Source: Hyphomicrobium sp.
GTDB lineage: Bacteria > Pseudomonadota > Alphaproteobacteria > Rhizobiales > Hyphomicrobiaceae
DNA: 48,429 nt
Assembly: GCA_019748215.1 (NCBI GenBank)
Contig: JAIEPV010000167.1
Coordinates: 1-48,429 of the forward strand
Reading direction: 5' to 3'
Notes under the pieces: generated by a model
Told to the model about the DNA's origin: nothing
What the model saw: only the letters and a program-made list of their open reading frames with translations
Databases searched by the model: none
In this document: piece by piece, positions 1-7,130 of the stretch
How positions within the stretch are numbered: the first letter of the stretch is position 1
How the letters are laid out: each line of letters starts with the position of its first letter
Position numbers and translations under genes: made by a program

Positions 1-1
1 G

Positions 2-535
2 CGGCGCAGACTGCACACCAGCATTACGCCGAACGCCGCGCATTTTGCCCTGGCACGCCTGGAAGCGGAACACGGCGGTGTCGTGATCGTCACGCAGAAT
101 GTCGACGCGCTGCACGAGGCCGCCGGAACAAAATCACTCATTCACATGCATGGCGAAGCCTTGAAGGCGTTCTGCTCGTATTGCGCCAGCCGTCATGCGT
201 GGCACATCGATCTGGCGACCAGCACACCTTGCCCCTCCTGCGCAAAGACCGGCGGCATGCGCCCTGACGTGGTTTGGTTCGGCGAAACGCCCTACGATCT
301 CGGCCGTATTAGCGACCTGTTGCTGACGTGCGATTTGTTTGTTTCGATCGGCACGAGCGGCCATGTCTATCCGGCTGCCGGTTTCGTGACCGAAGCGAAG
401 GCATCCGGGGCGCGCACCATCGAACTCAATCTCGAACCGTCACAAGGCGCCAGCCTCTTTGATGAAGCGATCTATGGCCCCGCGACCGACGTCGTCCCGC
501 GTTTCGTCGAGCGGATGCTCGGCGCGAACGGCTAG
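2..535 (+). CDS. cobB: NAD-dependent protein deacylase, sirtuin (CobB type), 5' truncated
   Basis: Sirtuin that removes acyl groups from protein lysines using NAD+. The window starts inside the gene: the reading frame is open from base 2 and already matches the family (PNAAHFALARLE) before the first internal start-like GTG at 83, so the true start lies upstream. In the 177-residue fragment I see TQNVD (31-35), the catalytic His of HMHGE (about 50), a zinc-binding C-X2-C-X15-C-X2-C (Cys 58, 61, 77, 80), GGMRPDVVWFGE and GTSGHVYPAAGF, all in the order of E. coli CobB. The N-terminal Rossmann GAG motif and the Tyr/Arg pair that would mark desuccinylase activity are outside the window. Its TAG stop (533-535) overlaps the stop codon of the convergent RNA methyltransferase gene (532-534). 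The family call is very secure; the exact acyl preference is not. Confidence 0.93.
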   Translation, partial: RRRLHTSITPNAAHFALARLEAEHGGVVIVTQNVDALHEAAGTKSLIHMHGEALKAFCSYCASRHAWHIDLATSTPCPSCAKTGGMRPDVVWFGETPYDLGRISDLLLTCDLFVSIGTSGHVYPAAGFVTEAKASGARTIELNLEPSQGASLFDEAIYGPATDVVPRFVERMLGANG

Positions 536-1782
536 AGCCTTTCCGGCTTCTCACGGCGAAAAACGCCGACGGCTTCAATGTGCGGCGAATACCGGAACTG
601 ATCGATGGGCGTCACGTCCGTCATGGTATATCCGCCATCGACGAGAATGCGCGCATCGCGGGCTAGCGTTGCTGGATTGCATGACACCGCAACGACCGTC
701 TTGACCTTTGATTTTGCAATCATGCGCGACTGCGCTTCGGCCCCCGCGCGCGGTGGATCGAAAACGATGGCATCGAAATCATTCAGCTCGACCGCCGACA
801 GCGGCTCGCGAAACAAGTCGCGCACGTGGGCGGAAATTGGCTTCAAACCACTCGCGCGTTTGACGGCGGCATTGAGCGCACCTATGGCCCGAGCATCGCT
901 ATCGAAGGCCGTCACTTTAGCAGCGCGTCCCAGTGGGAACGTGAAAGCACCGACGCCTGAAAACAGATCGACGACACGTTTCGCTTTCCCCACGGCGGCC
1001 AAGATGATCGCCGCCATGTCTTGTTCGGCCTCACGCACGGCCTGAATGAACATCTGCGCGGGGATGACGACCTCGGCCGAACCGAATTCAAGCGACGCGG
1101 GCAACACTTCATAGACCGTATCGCCATCGACGCTGACGCGCGCCAAGTGAAGTTCGGCGGCATCACGCGCGAGACGGGTGCGAACATCGGCGGTCAATGT
1201 ACGGCGGATGCCCTCCACGGCAACATCAATCCCCGACGTCATCATCGTGGCGCTGATGCGGACATTTTCGCGTTTGGGCATCAAGGGATCGATCATCCGC
1301 CGTATCGCCGGGAGTGCTGCAACGATGCGGGCATCGAGCACTGGGCATTCAATGATATCGATCAGATCATGCGTCCCTGAGGCGTGGAAACCGAGGCGCA
1401 CGAGATGCCGATCGTGATGCGCCGAAAACGTTGCGCGGCGTCGCAGTCCACGCGCCGGAATGATCGCATTGATCGCTTCATCAAACCCGCGCGCCTTGAA
1501 CGCTGAGACGACCTGATCATGCTTCCACGATAGATAGGCGGGCCGCGCCATATGCTGGAGCGCGCATCCACCACACCGGCCAAAGTGCTGGCAAACGGCC
1601 GCGATCCGATCTTTGCTCGGCTCCAGAATTTCGATCACGTTGGCGACGGCGCCCGTCACCTCGATGCGCACGCGTTCGCCGGCAAGCGTGAACGGCACGT
1701 AGAGCGGACCATCGCCACCCACGACAAGCCCGTCACCTTGCGCACCGACGCGGGAGATCTCGACGTCGCGCACATCACCCAT
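532..1782 (-). CDS. Class I SAM-dependent RNA (uracil-C5) methyltransferase, TrmA/RlmD family
   Basis: Predicted 416-residue methyltransferase that makes 5-methyluridine in rRNA or tRNA. The order is an N-terminal TRAM-like beta domain (about 1-55), then a [4Fe-4S] cysteine set (C-X5-C-X2-C in CQHFGRCGGC, plus the Cys of IIECPVLD), then the SAM-binding DLFSGVGAFTFPLG, FDPPRAGA, and the catalytic cysteine in VAVSCNPATLARD. I chose ATG 1782 over an upstream in-frame TTG at 1797 because a GGAG (1793-1796) sits nine bases ahead of it. The gene overlaps the end of tlyA by eight bases, so the two are probably co-transcribed and translationally coupled. Its stop overlaps that of the convergent cobB. 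RlmD (23S U1939) and TrmA-like enzymes cannot be separated by eye, so no symbol is given. Confidence 0.9.
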   Translation of the reverse strand: MGDVRDVEISRVGAQGDGLVVGGDGPLYVPFTLAGERVRIEVTGAVANVIEILEPSKDRIAAVCQHFGRCGGCALQHMARPAYLSWKHDQVVSAFKARGFDEAINAIIPARGLRRRATFSAHHDRHLVRLGFHASGTHDLIDIIECPVLDARIVAALPAIRRMIDPLMPKRENVRISATMMTSGIDVAVEGIRRTLTADVRTRLARDAAELHLARVSVDGDTVYEVLPASLEFGSAEVVIPAQMFIQAVREAEQDMAAIILAAVGKAKRVVDLFSGVGAFTFPLGRAAKVTAFDSDARAIGALNAAVKRASGLKPISAHVRDLFREPLSAVELNDFDAIVFDPPRAGAEAQSRMIAKSKVKTVVAVSCNPATLARDARILVDGGYTMTDVTPIDQFRYSPHIEAVGVFRREKPERL

Positions 1783-2515
1783 CGCGACGGGCTCCAATCA
1801 AAAATTCTGTATTGCCCGACCCGCCGAGGATCGGCGATGGGATCAATCCGACGACGCGCCATCCGTTGACACCCGCGATCCACTGGCGGACCGCCTCAAC
1901 TGCGGCGTCTCGCGCGGCCGCGTCCCGCACGATGCCGCCGCTGGCGACCGAGTCTGGGCCGACCTCGAATTGCGGTTTGATGAGAGCGACCAGCCACGCA
2001 CCCGGAGCCGTCAATGCCAGGGCGGGCGCCAGAACTTTCGTCAGCGAGATGAAACTCACGTCTGCCACCACGGCGGTGATCGGATCGGGGACCAGATCGC
2101 GGCTCAAAGTCCGTGCGTCCTGCTGTTCGAGCGAGATCACACGCACATCTCGACGAAGCTTTTCGTGAAGCTGCCGTTGCCCAACATCAACGGCATAAAC
2201 CCAGCGTGCGCCGCGCGAGAGTAGCACCTCGGTAAATCCGCCCGTCGACGCGCCGACATCGAGCGCCGCCACGCCGCGCGCCTCAAACCCGAACTGGTCC
2301 AGCGCCGCAACGAGCTTTTCAGCGCCGCGTGAAACGTACTGCGGTGCATTGGTTGAGAGCGCGATGCGGGCGTCATCGGCGAGCGTCTGGCTTGGTTTGT
2401 CGCAGGCAACACCGTCAACCGAGACGAAGCCGCGCAAGATCAAATCGCGGGCTCTGGAACGCGTGGCGACAAGCCCCGCCTGCACCAAGCGCAAATCCAA
2501 ACGTGATTGTGCCAT
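1775..2515 (-). CDS. tlyA: TlyA-family rRNA 2'-O-methyltransferase / hemolysin A homologue
   Basis: The 246-residue protein has an N-terminal S4 RNA-binding domain (RLDLRLVQAGLVATRSRARD, about 4-60). A FtsJ-like Rossmann methyltransferase domain follows, with LDVGASTGGFTEVLLSRGA, VADVSFISL and LIKPQFEVG. TlyA proteins methylate the ribose of cytidine in 16S and/or 23S rRNA; many were first annotated as hemolysins. The ATG at 2515 fits the usual family N terminus; an upstream in-frame ATG at 2542 would add nine residues. It overlaps the downstream RNA methyltransferase by eight bases. In related Hyphomicrobiales, tlyA normally follows dxs and xseB. Here the upstream neighbour is instead a divergently transcribed superoxide dismutase. 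Confidence 0.9.
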   Translation of the reverse strand: MAQSRLDLRLVQAGLVATRSRARDLILRGFVSVDGVACDKPSQTLADDARIALSTNAPQYVSRGAEKLVAALDQFGFEARGVAALDVGASTGGFTEVLLSRGARWVYAVDVGQRQLHEKLRRDVRVISLEQQDARTLSRDLVPDPITAVVADVSFISLTKVLAPALALTAPGAWLVALIKPQFEVGPDSVASGGIVRDAAARDAAVEAVRQWIAGVNGWRVVGLIPSPILGGSGNTEFLIGARRDG

Positions 2516-2644
2516 AATCAAAACGTCCACTAAAAGGCTCATGTTTGCCGTGGTGCAAGGTCGCCGTTATCGGTGATCTGTTGCGGCACTTGCAACCACT
2601 CAATGGTCTAGAGCCCTTTCTTCCCCAAAGCCGGAGCACTCCAG

Positions 2645-3361
2645 ATGAATCGTCGCGACCTTATTCGAACGCTCGCCGCAACAGCTTTGATCAGCGCAAC
2701 TGCGCGGTATTCATCGGCTGCTGTTGCCGAGGATGCAGGGGAGGCGGTGTTTAAGCTGCCGCCACTCGGTTACGGCTATGAGGCGCTCGAGCCGCATATC
2801 GACACGGCGACGATGACAGTGCATCACAGCGGCCACCATCAGGCCTTCATCACCAATTTGAACAAGCTCGTCGGCAAAGTTTCCGAACTCAAAACCAAAC
2901 CGATCGTCGAGATATTGACGTCTCTCGATGGCATTGCGACCGAAAGCCGGACGGCAGTGCGCAACAATCTCGGCGGCCATTTCAATCATACGTTTTTCTG
3001 GGATGTGATGACGCCCGGCGGAGCCAAGGCGCCTGCCGGTGATCTGGCCCAAGCGATCGATGGCACCTTCGGATCAAAGGACAAAATGATCGACGAGGTT
3101 ACGAAGGCTGCCATGGGCCGATTTGGATCGGGCTGGGCGTGGCTCGCCGTCGGAAAGGACAAGAAGCTCACAGTCTTCAGCACGGCCAACCAAGACACCC
3201 CACACATGGAGCTTGCCGCCAAACCGGTGATCGGCGTCGACGTTTGGGAACACGCTTATTATCTCAAGCACAAGAACAAGCGCGCCGATTATCTGACGGC
3301 ATGGTGGAACACGGTCAATTGGGATAAGGCCGCCGCCAACTTCAAATCTGCAGCGGGCTGA
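2645..3361 (+). CDS. Exported superoxide dismutase, Mn-type signature, Tat-like signal
   Basis: The 238-residue Fe/Mn superoxide dismutase converts superoxide to peroxide and oxygen. Metal ligands are visible in the standard order: His in the HHSGHHQAF region, His in GGHFNHTFFW, then Asp and His in DVWEHAYYLKHKN. The Gly in GGHFNH combined with the Gln of NQDTP is the manganese-type arrangement (iron enzymes take the glutamine from the first domain), though cambialism cannot be excluded. Unusually, the N terminus (MNRRDLIRTLAATALIS) is a twin-arginine-like signal ending near AVA-ED at about residue 29-30, implying periplasmic export after folding and metal loading. The start is supported by GGAG at 2633-2636. 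It sits alone on the plus strand and converges on doxX, with a stem-loop between them. Confidence 0.9.
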   Translation: MNRRDLIRTLAATALISATARYSSAAVAEDAGEAVFKLPPLGYGYEALEPHIDTATMTVHHSGHHQAFITNLNKLVGKVSELKTKPIVEILTSLDGIATESRTAVRNNLGGHFNHTFFWDVMTPGGAKAPAGDLAQAIDGTFGSKDKMIDEVTKAAMGRFGSGWAWLAVGKDKKLTVFSTANQDTPHMELAAKPVIGVDVWEHAYYLKHKNKRADYLTAWWNTVNWDKAAANFKSAAG

Positions 3362-3367
3362 TTGGGC

Positions 3368-3407
3368 AGACGCCGCCGCCTCGCGCAATCGGCGAGGCGG
3401 CGCGTCT
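3368..3407. terminator. GC-rich stem-loop between convergent sod and doxX genes
   Basis: Two arms, AGACGCCGCCGCCTCGC (3368-3384) and GCGAGGCGGCGCGTCT (about 3392-3407), pair along some 16 positions with a single bulged base and a short loop. It starts seven bases after the sod stop and ends 14 bases before the doxX stop, so it fits a shared bidirectional transcription end. Neither side has a good T-run, so the termination mechanism is uncertain. Confidence 0.5.
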
Positions 3408-3421
3408 AAGAGCCGTCGGCA

Positions 3422-3790
3422 TCAGCGATTGTTGATTGCGAAACGTCCAGGGCCTTGCGCAAACACCATCAGCAGGCCACCGGCGACGGCTACATTTTTC
3501 ATGAACATGACGGACTGCGACTGATCGGCGAACATGTTGTGAAAGATCGCAGCGGCCGCGAGTGTGAACAAGGCTAGGGCCAATCCCGCGAAGCGCGAAA
3601 AAAAACCGAGCATCACCATTGCGCCGCCAACCACCTCAAGCGCGATGACGGCTGGCAAAAGCGCGGCCGGGATACCGAAGGACTGCATGTAGCCGCCGGC
3701 ACCTTCATACCCGGATATTTTGCCGATGCCGGCCTGGATGAACAGGATCGCCAAAAGAACGCGACCGATGAGGCTTGCCATATCGTTCAT
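3422..3790 (-). CDS. DoxX family membrane protein
   Basis: A 122-residue integral membrane protein with four hydrophobic stretches: LIGRVLLAILFIQAGIGKI, the segment around LLPAVIALEVVGGAMVMLGF, LALALFTLAAAAIFHNMFA, and the segment around VAVAGGLLMVFA. The GIGKISGYEGAGGYMQSFGIP region and the final short polar tail are typical of DoxX/SURF4-like proteins. Members are often linked to redox stress; in mycobacteria a DoxX protein partners with SodA and a thiosulfate sulfurtransferase in a membrane oxidoreductase complex. The convergent superoxide dismutase next door makes that association worth considering here, but it is inference. I use ATG 3790 (MNDMASLIGR) because the upstream in-frame extension is polar and Cys/Lys rich, unlike the family. 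Confidence 0.82.
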   Translation of the reverse strand: MNDMASLIGRVLLAILFIQAGIGKISGYEGAGGYMQSFGIPAALLPAVIALEVVGGAMVMLGFFSRFAGLALALFTLAAAAIFHNMFADQSQSVMFMKNVAVAGGLLMVFAQGPGRFAINNR

Positions 3791-3954
3791 GATGATCTCG
3801 CAGCGTTTGTAATTGCAGACAAAGAGCGTCAGTCGGTAGTACAGAATGTCAGACGATGCCACAAGCTGAGCGCGGCCAGCGCCGTTGTGCGATAATTCGC
3901 CTGGATGCTGTCATCTGACGATCGTTTCCGTCAGCGCGAGCCGCGCATGCGGCC

Positions 3955-4224
3955 TCATTTTTCGGGATCCAGCGGTTCACTGCCCTTCGGCCGCCCATCG
4001 GCACCGAGCGTCAATTTTTCGACCTTGGCTTCGGCTTGGCGCAGCAAACGATCGCAATGATCACGCAGCGCTTCGCCGCGTTCGTAGATCGCAATGCTCT
4101 CTTCAAGCTCAACGTCGCCGCGCTCGAGACGGCCAACAATCGCTTCAAGTTCTTTGAGCGCGCGCTCGAACGCCATGTCCCTGATGTCGGCGTGGCTCTT
4201 GGCCGGCGTTTTTGTCATCGTCAT
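3955..4224 (-). CDS. xseB: Exodeoxyribonuclease VII small subunit
   Basis: The 89-residue protein matches Xse[20 protein letters not shown], then [19 protein letters not shown], then [13 protein letters not shown]. It is a short two-helix coiled coil that joins XseA to form exonuclease VII, which degrades single-stranded DNA in both directions. The C-terminal [16 protein letters not shown] tail is disordered-looking, as is common in alphaproteobacteria. It lies 52 bases downstream of the histone-deacetylase-like gene on the same strand, so the two probably share a transcript. The next gene in many relatives would be dxs; here it is doxX. No large subunit XseA is in the window. Confidence 0.93.
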   Translation of the reverse strand: MTMTKTPAKSHADIRDMAFERALKELEAIVGRLERGDVELEESIAIYERGEALRDHCDRLLRQAEAKVEKLTLGADGRPKGSEPLDPEK

Positions 4225-4276
4225 AGCTCAATGCCTTTTGCAGATGGCTGAGCCCGCCTCGAGATGCGGGCGCGGC

Positions 4277-5221
4277 TCAGGATCCGACTTCCATAAGCGT
4301 TTTGACGTGGACCGCAACTGACCTTGCGAGGCCGGTCAAATCATAGCCGCCTTCCAGCATCGAAATGATGCGGCCTGACGCGCGGCGCCGCGCCACTCCG
4401 GCGATTTGTTCCGTTGCCCATCGAAAATCTTCTTCTACAAGGAGAAGCCCGCCCAATGGATCGCGCTCGTGCGCATCGAACCCAGCCGAGATGACAACAA
4501 CGTCCGGGGAAAAGTTATCGAGCGGCGCAATGATGCGCTCGCTGAATGCCTGCTCGAAACGATCCCGGCCGTCACCTGCCGAGAGCGGCGCGTTGAAAAT
4601 ATTTCCGACGCCGGTTTCCTTCAATGCACCCGTACCTGGAAACAGCGGCATTTGATGCGTCGAGCCATAGAACAAATTTTTGTTCGCCCAGAATATTTCC
4701 TGCGTGCCGTTGCCGTGATGAACGTCAAAATCAATCACAGCGACACGCTCCGCACCGTATCTGCTCCGCGCGTAGTGGGCGGCGACGGCGACGTTATTGA
4801 ACAGACAGAACCCCATCGCCTTGTCATGCTCGGCGTGGTGCCCAGGCGGGCGAACCTGACAGAATGCATTCGACGCAGCGCCACTCATCACTGCGTCAAC
4901 TGCATCAAGACCAGCGCCAACGGCGCGTCGTGCCGCCACCCATGTCCCAGGCGACATCACCGTATCGCCGTCGATGTGTGTCGACGTCTGGCCGAGCTGA
5001 TCTGCAATCACTCGCATGTTGGCCAAATGGTGCTGGCTGTGTGCTTGGGTGATGTAGACCTCGTCATCGTCGCGTAACGATGCCTCGCGCCGTTGCAACG
5101 GGCCGTATGCCTCATCCGCCAGTGCCTTATCGATCGCGCGCATGCGATCCGGACGCTCGGGGTGCCCGGCGCCGGTGTCATGCTTGAGAAAATCGGGATG
5201 TGAGAAAAGAAACGTGGTCAT
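4277..5221 (-). CDS. Histone deacetylase family protein (AcuC/HDAC-like amidohydrolase)
   Basis: A 314-residue zinc-dependent deacetylase-fold enzyme. Conserved elements in order are HPERPDRM near residue 20, RPPGHHAEHDKAMGFCLFNN with the catalytic His pair, IDFDVHHGNGTQ with the first two zinc ligands (Asp, His), SAGFDAHERDPLGG with the third zinc ligand (Asp), and LEGGYDL with the glycine-rich loop before the C terminus. Bacterial members deacetylate acetylpolyamines, acetoin-pathway enzymes or small molecules; which applies here cannot be told. Length and motifs are complete and the ATG at 5221 opens the typical MTTFLFSHPDFLKHDTG start. It heads the minus-strand unit with xseB. Confidence 0.92.
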   Translation of the reverse strand: MTTFLFSHPDFLKHDTGAGHPERPDRMRAIDKALADEAYGPLQRREASLRDDDEVYITQAHSQHHLANMRVIADQLGQTSTHIDGDTVMSPGTWVAARRAVGAGLDAVDAVMSGAASNAFCQVRPPGHHAEHDKAMGFCLFNNVAVAAHYARSRYGAERVAVIDFDVHHGNGTQEIFWANKNLFYGSTHQMPLFPGTGALKETGVGNIFNAPLSAGDGRDRFEQAFSERIIAPLDNFSPDVVVISAGFDAHERDPLGGLLLVEEDFRWATEQIAGVARRRASGRIISMLEGGYDLTGLARSVAVHVKTLMEVGS

Positions 5222-5356
5222 GCTTTGCCGTTGCAGTCCTGAGGGTGACGTTGGGCGCCGCGACGTTCAACGGGACTGCTCGACGCCGCGAACCGAACAT
5301 TTTGAATGCCGAAACAATGAATTTTATTGCAGGCCTCAATCGGTTTTGGGCGTTAT

Positions 5357-6253
5357 TCAAGCCATCTGCGACACGCGTGCTATCGTCACGCCGGGCGGGG
5401 GAACACTATCGGCCGGGACAAAGAAGTCAGGCGCAAGCGGCATCGATGGATCAATCCGATAGGGCTCGAAATCGGTGACCTTGCCGACGTCATGCAAAAA
5501 CGTGTCGTCGATCAAGAAGTGTCCGGTGAAAGATTTCGCCGGTTGCGTGAACAGAAGATGTGCGGCGTCCGCGACGATGTCAGGCGTGCGGCTCATGCGC
5601 ATCAGCTTATCGCCACCCAGGATATTCTTGATCGCCGCCGTCGCAATGGTGGTCCGCGGCCACAGCGCGTTGACTGCGATGCCATCCTTTTTAAGTTCCT
5701 CGGCCAGTCCGAGCACGCACAGACTCATGCCGTATTTGGCAATCGAATAGGCGACATGACCGGCGAACCATTTAGGGTGTAAATCCAACGGCGGTGAAAG
5801 CATGACGATGTGCGGGTTCGCTGCCCGGCGCAAATGCGGCAAGCAAATCTTTGAAACGAGAAACGTGCCGCGCGTATTGATCGACGACATGAGGTCGAAG
5901 CGTTTCATGTCGGTTTGCTCAGTCGGCGTCAGTGAGATGGCGCTGGCATTGTTGACGCATATATCGATGCCACCGAACGTCGCGACCGTGAGGTCGATGG
6001 CATTCTGCACCTGGTCCTCGTGGCGAATATCGCAGACGATGGGCAGCGCGATACCGCCGGCCTTCTGGATTTCAGCGGCAGCCGAATGGATCGTGCCTTC
6101 AAGTTTCGGATTGGGATCGGATGTTTTGGCGGCGATCGCGACCTTGGCGCCGTCGCGGGCCGCGCGTTTGGCGATGGCGAGGCCAATGCCGCGGCTGGCG
6201 CCGGAAATGAAAAGCGTTTTGCCTTTGAGAGACGACGGTAACGCGACGGCCAT
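5357..6253 (-). CDS. SDR family oxidoreductase, HSDL2-like
   Basis: A 298-residue short-chain dehydrogenase/reductase. It shows the cofactor loop SGASRGIGLAIA (about 16-27), CDIRHEDQV, the NNASAI motif and the active-site Tyr-x-x-x-Lys in HVAYSIAKYGMS. The SPPLDLHPKWFAGHVAYS and ALWPRTTIATAA stretches and an extended C terminus resemble the N-terminal domain of hydroxysteroid-dehydrogenase-like protein 2 (HSDL2), whose substrate is unknown. The ATG at 6253 (MAVALPSSLKGKTLFISG) is chosen because upstream in-frame residues are Arg-rich and unrelated to the family. It is the last gene of a likely three-gene unit, 88 bases after the enoyl-CoA hydratase, so it may act on a hydroxyacyl or ketoacyl intermediate. 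Confidence 0.88.
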   Translation of the reverse strand: MAVALPSSLKGKTLFISGASRGIGLAIAKRAARDGAKVAIAAKTSDPNPKLEGTIHSAAAEIQKAGGIALPIVCDIRHEDQVQNAIDLTVATFGGIDICVNNASAISLTPTEQTDMKRFDLMSSINTRGTFLVSKICLPHLRRAANPHIVMLSPPLDLHPKWFAGHVAYSIAKYGMSLCVLGLAEELKKDGIAVNALWPRTTIATAAIKNILGGDKLMRMSRTPDIVADAAHLLFTQPAKSFTGHFLIDDTFLHDVGKVTDFEPYRIDPSMPLAPDFFVPADSVPPPGVTIARVSQMA

Positions 6254-6341
6254 TTTCTTATCTTTCGTTAAAATAGGTCGGGCGATGGAACTGAACACGG
6301 CGGCGGAGGACAAACACATTTGGCTTGGCGCCGGTGCTAGT

Positions 6342-7130
6342 CTAGGCCTCACGCACTCCACTGGCACGCCCGAAATTCGCCGGTCGCTTTTCGAGAAATG
6401 CCCCAAACGCCTCCATGGCTTCGCGCGATCGCACGCGCTCACTGAACAAGCGCTCTTCCTCGCGCATTTGGGCAGTGAGTTGCTGCGGCGCCCCCTTGAG
6501 CAATCGCCGCGCCATCGATAGCGCCTCGGGCGGCTTGGCAGCCAGTCGCGCCGCGGCCTCCAGCACCCGAACTTCGAGGGCGTCCGCTTCCACCACATGG
6601 TTGACGAAGCCGCACTCGCGCGCGCGGTCCGCAGAAAATACCGCGCCCAAGACCAGCATCTCGAATGCGCGCTGATAACCGATCAGGCGCGGGAGCAGCA
6701 AGCTCGATCCTGCTTCGGGGACCAGGCCCAGATCCAAAAAGGGCGTCGAAAATTGAGCCGCCGGCGTTGCGTAGACGAGATCGCAATGAAACAGCATCGT
6801 GGTGCCGATGCCGACCGCTCGGCCATCGACGCCAGCGAGCAACGGCTTTTCGACGGTCGCCAATGCCGTAATGAACCGCGTGACGTCGTCGCCGAGGCCT
6901 GCGCCGCTTTGCGCCGCCTGCATGAAATCGGCAATATCGTTGCCGGCTGAAAATACGCCACCCGAACCTAAGATGACTTGGGCGGCGATGTCGTCGTTTT
7001 TGTCGCCAGATGAAAGCGCGTCGGCCAAAACCCGATACATCGCGCCGGTGAGCGCGTTTTTCTTTTCGGGCCGCACTAGGCGAATGATCTGTATGGCGCC
7101 GGAGGTTTGGACATCAACGTGTGCGGTCAT
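6342..7130 (-). CDS. Enoyl-CoA hydratase/isomerase family protein
   Basis: The 262-residue crotonase-fold protein has RPEKKNALTGAMY near residue 21. The first oxyanion-hole element GVFSAGNDIADFM is at about 59-71, GVDGRAVGIGTTMLFHCDLV follows, and ATPAAQFSTPFLDLGLVPEAGSS carries a Glu near the usual catalytic position. Crotonases hydrate, isomerise or hydrolyse acyl-CoA thioesters; the exact reaction is not fixed by these motifs. Its ATG overlaps the stop of the upstream acyl-CoA dehydrogenase (7127-7130, ATGA), so translational coupling is likely. Together with the following SDR this forms a small beta-oxidation-like set. Confidence 0.9.
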   Translation of the reverse strand: MTAHVDVQTSGAIQIIRLVRPEKKNALTGAMYRVLADALSSGDKNDDIAAQVILGSGGVFSAGNDIADFMQAAQSGAGLGDDVTRFITALATVEKPLLAGVDGRAVGIGTTMLFHCDLVYATPAAQFSTPFLDLGLVPEAGSSLLLPRLIGYQRAFEMLVLGAVFSADRARECGFVNHVVEADALEVRVLEAAARLAAKPPEALSMARRLLKGAPQQLTAQMREEERLFSERVRSREAMEAFGAFLEKRPANFGRASGVREA

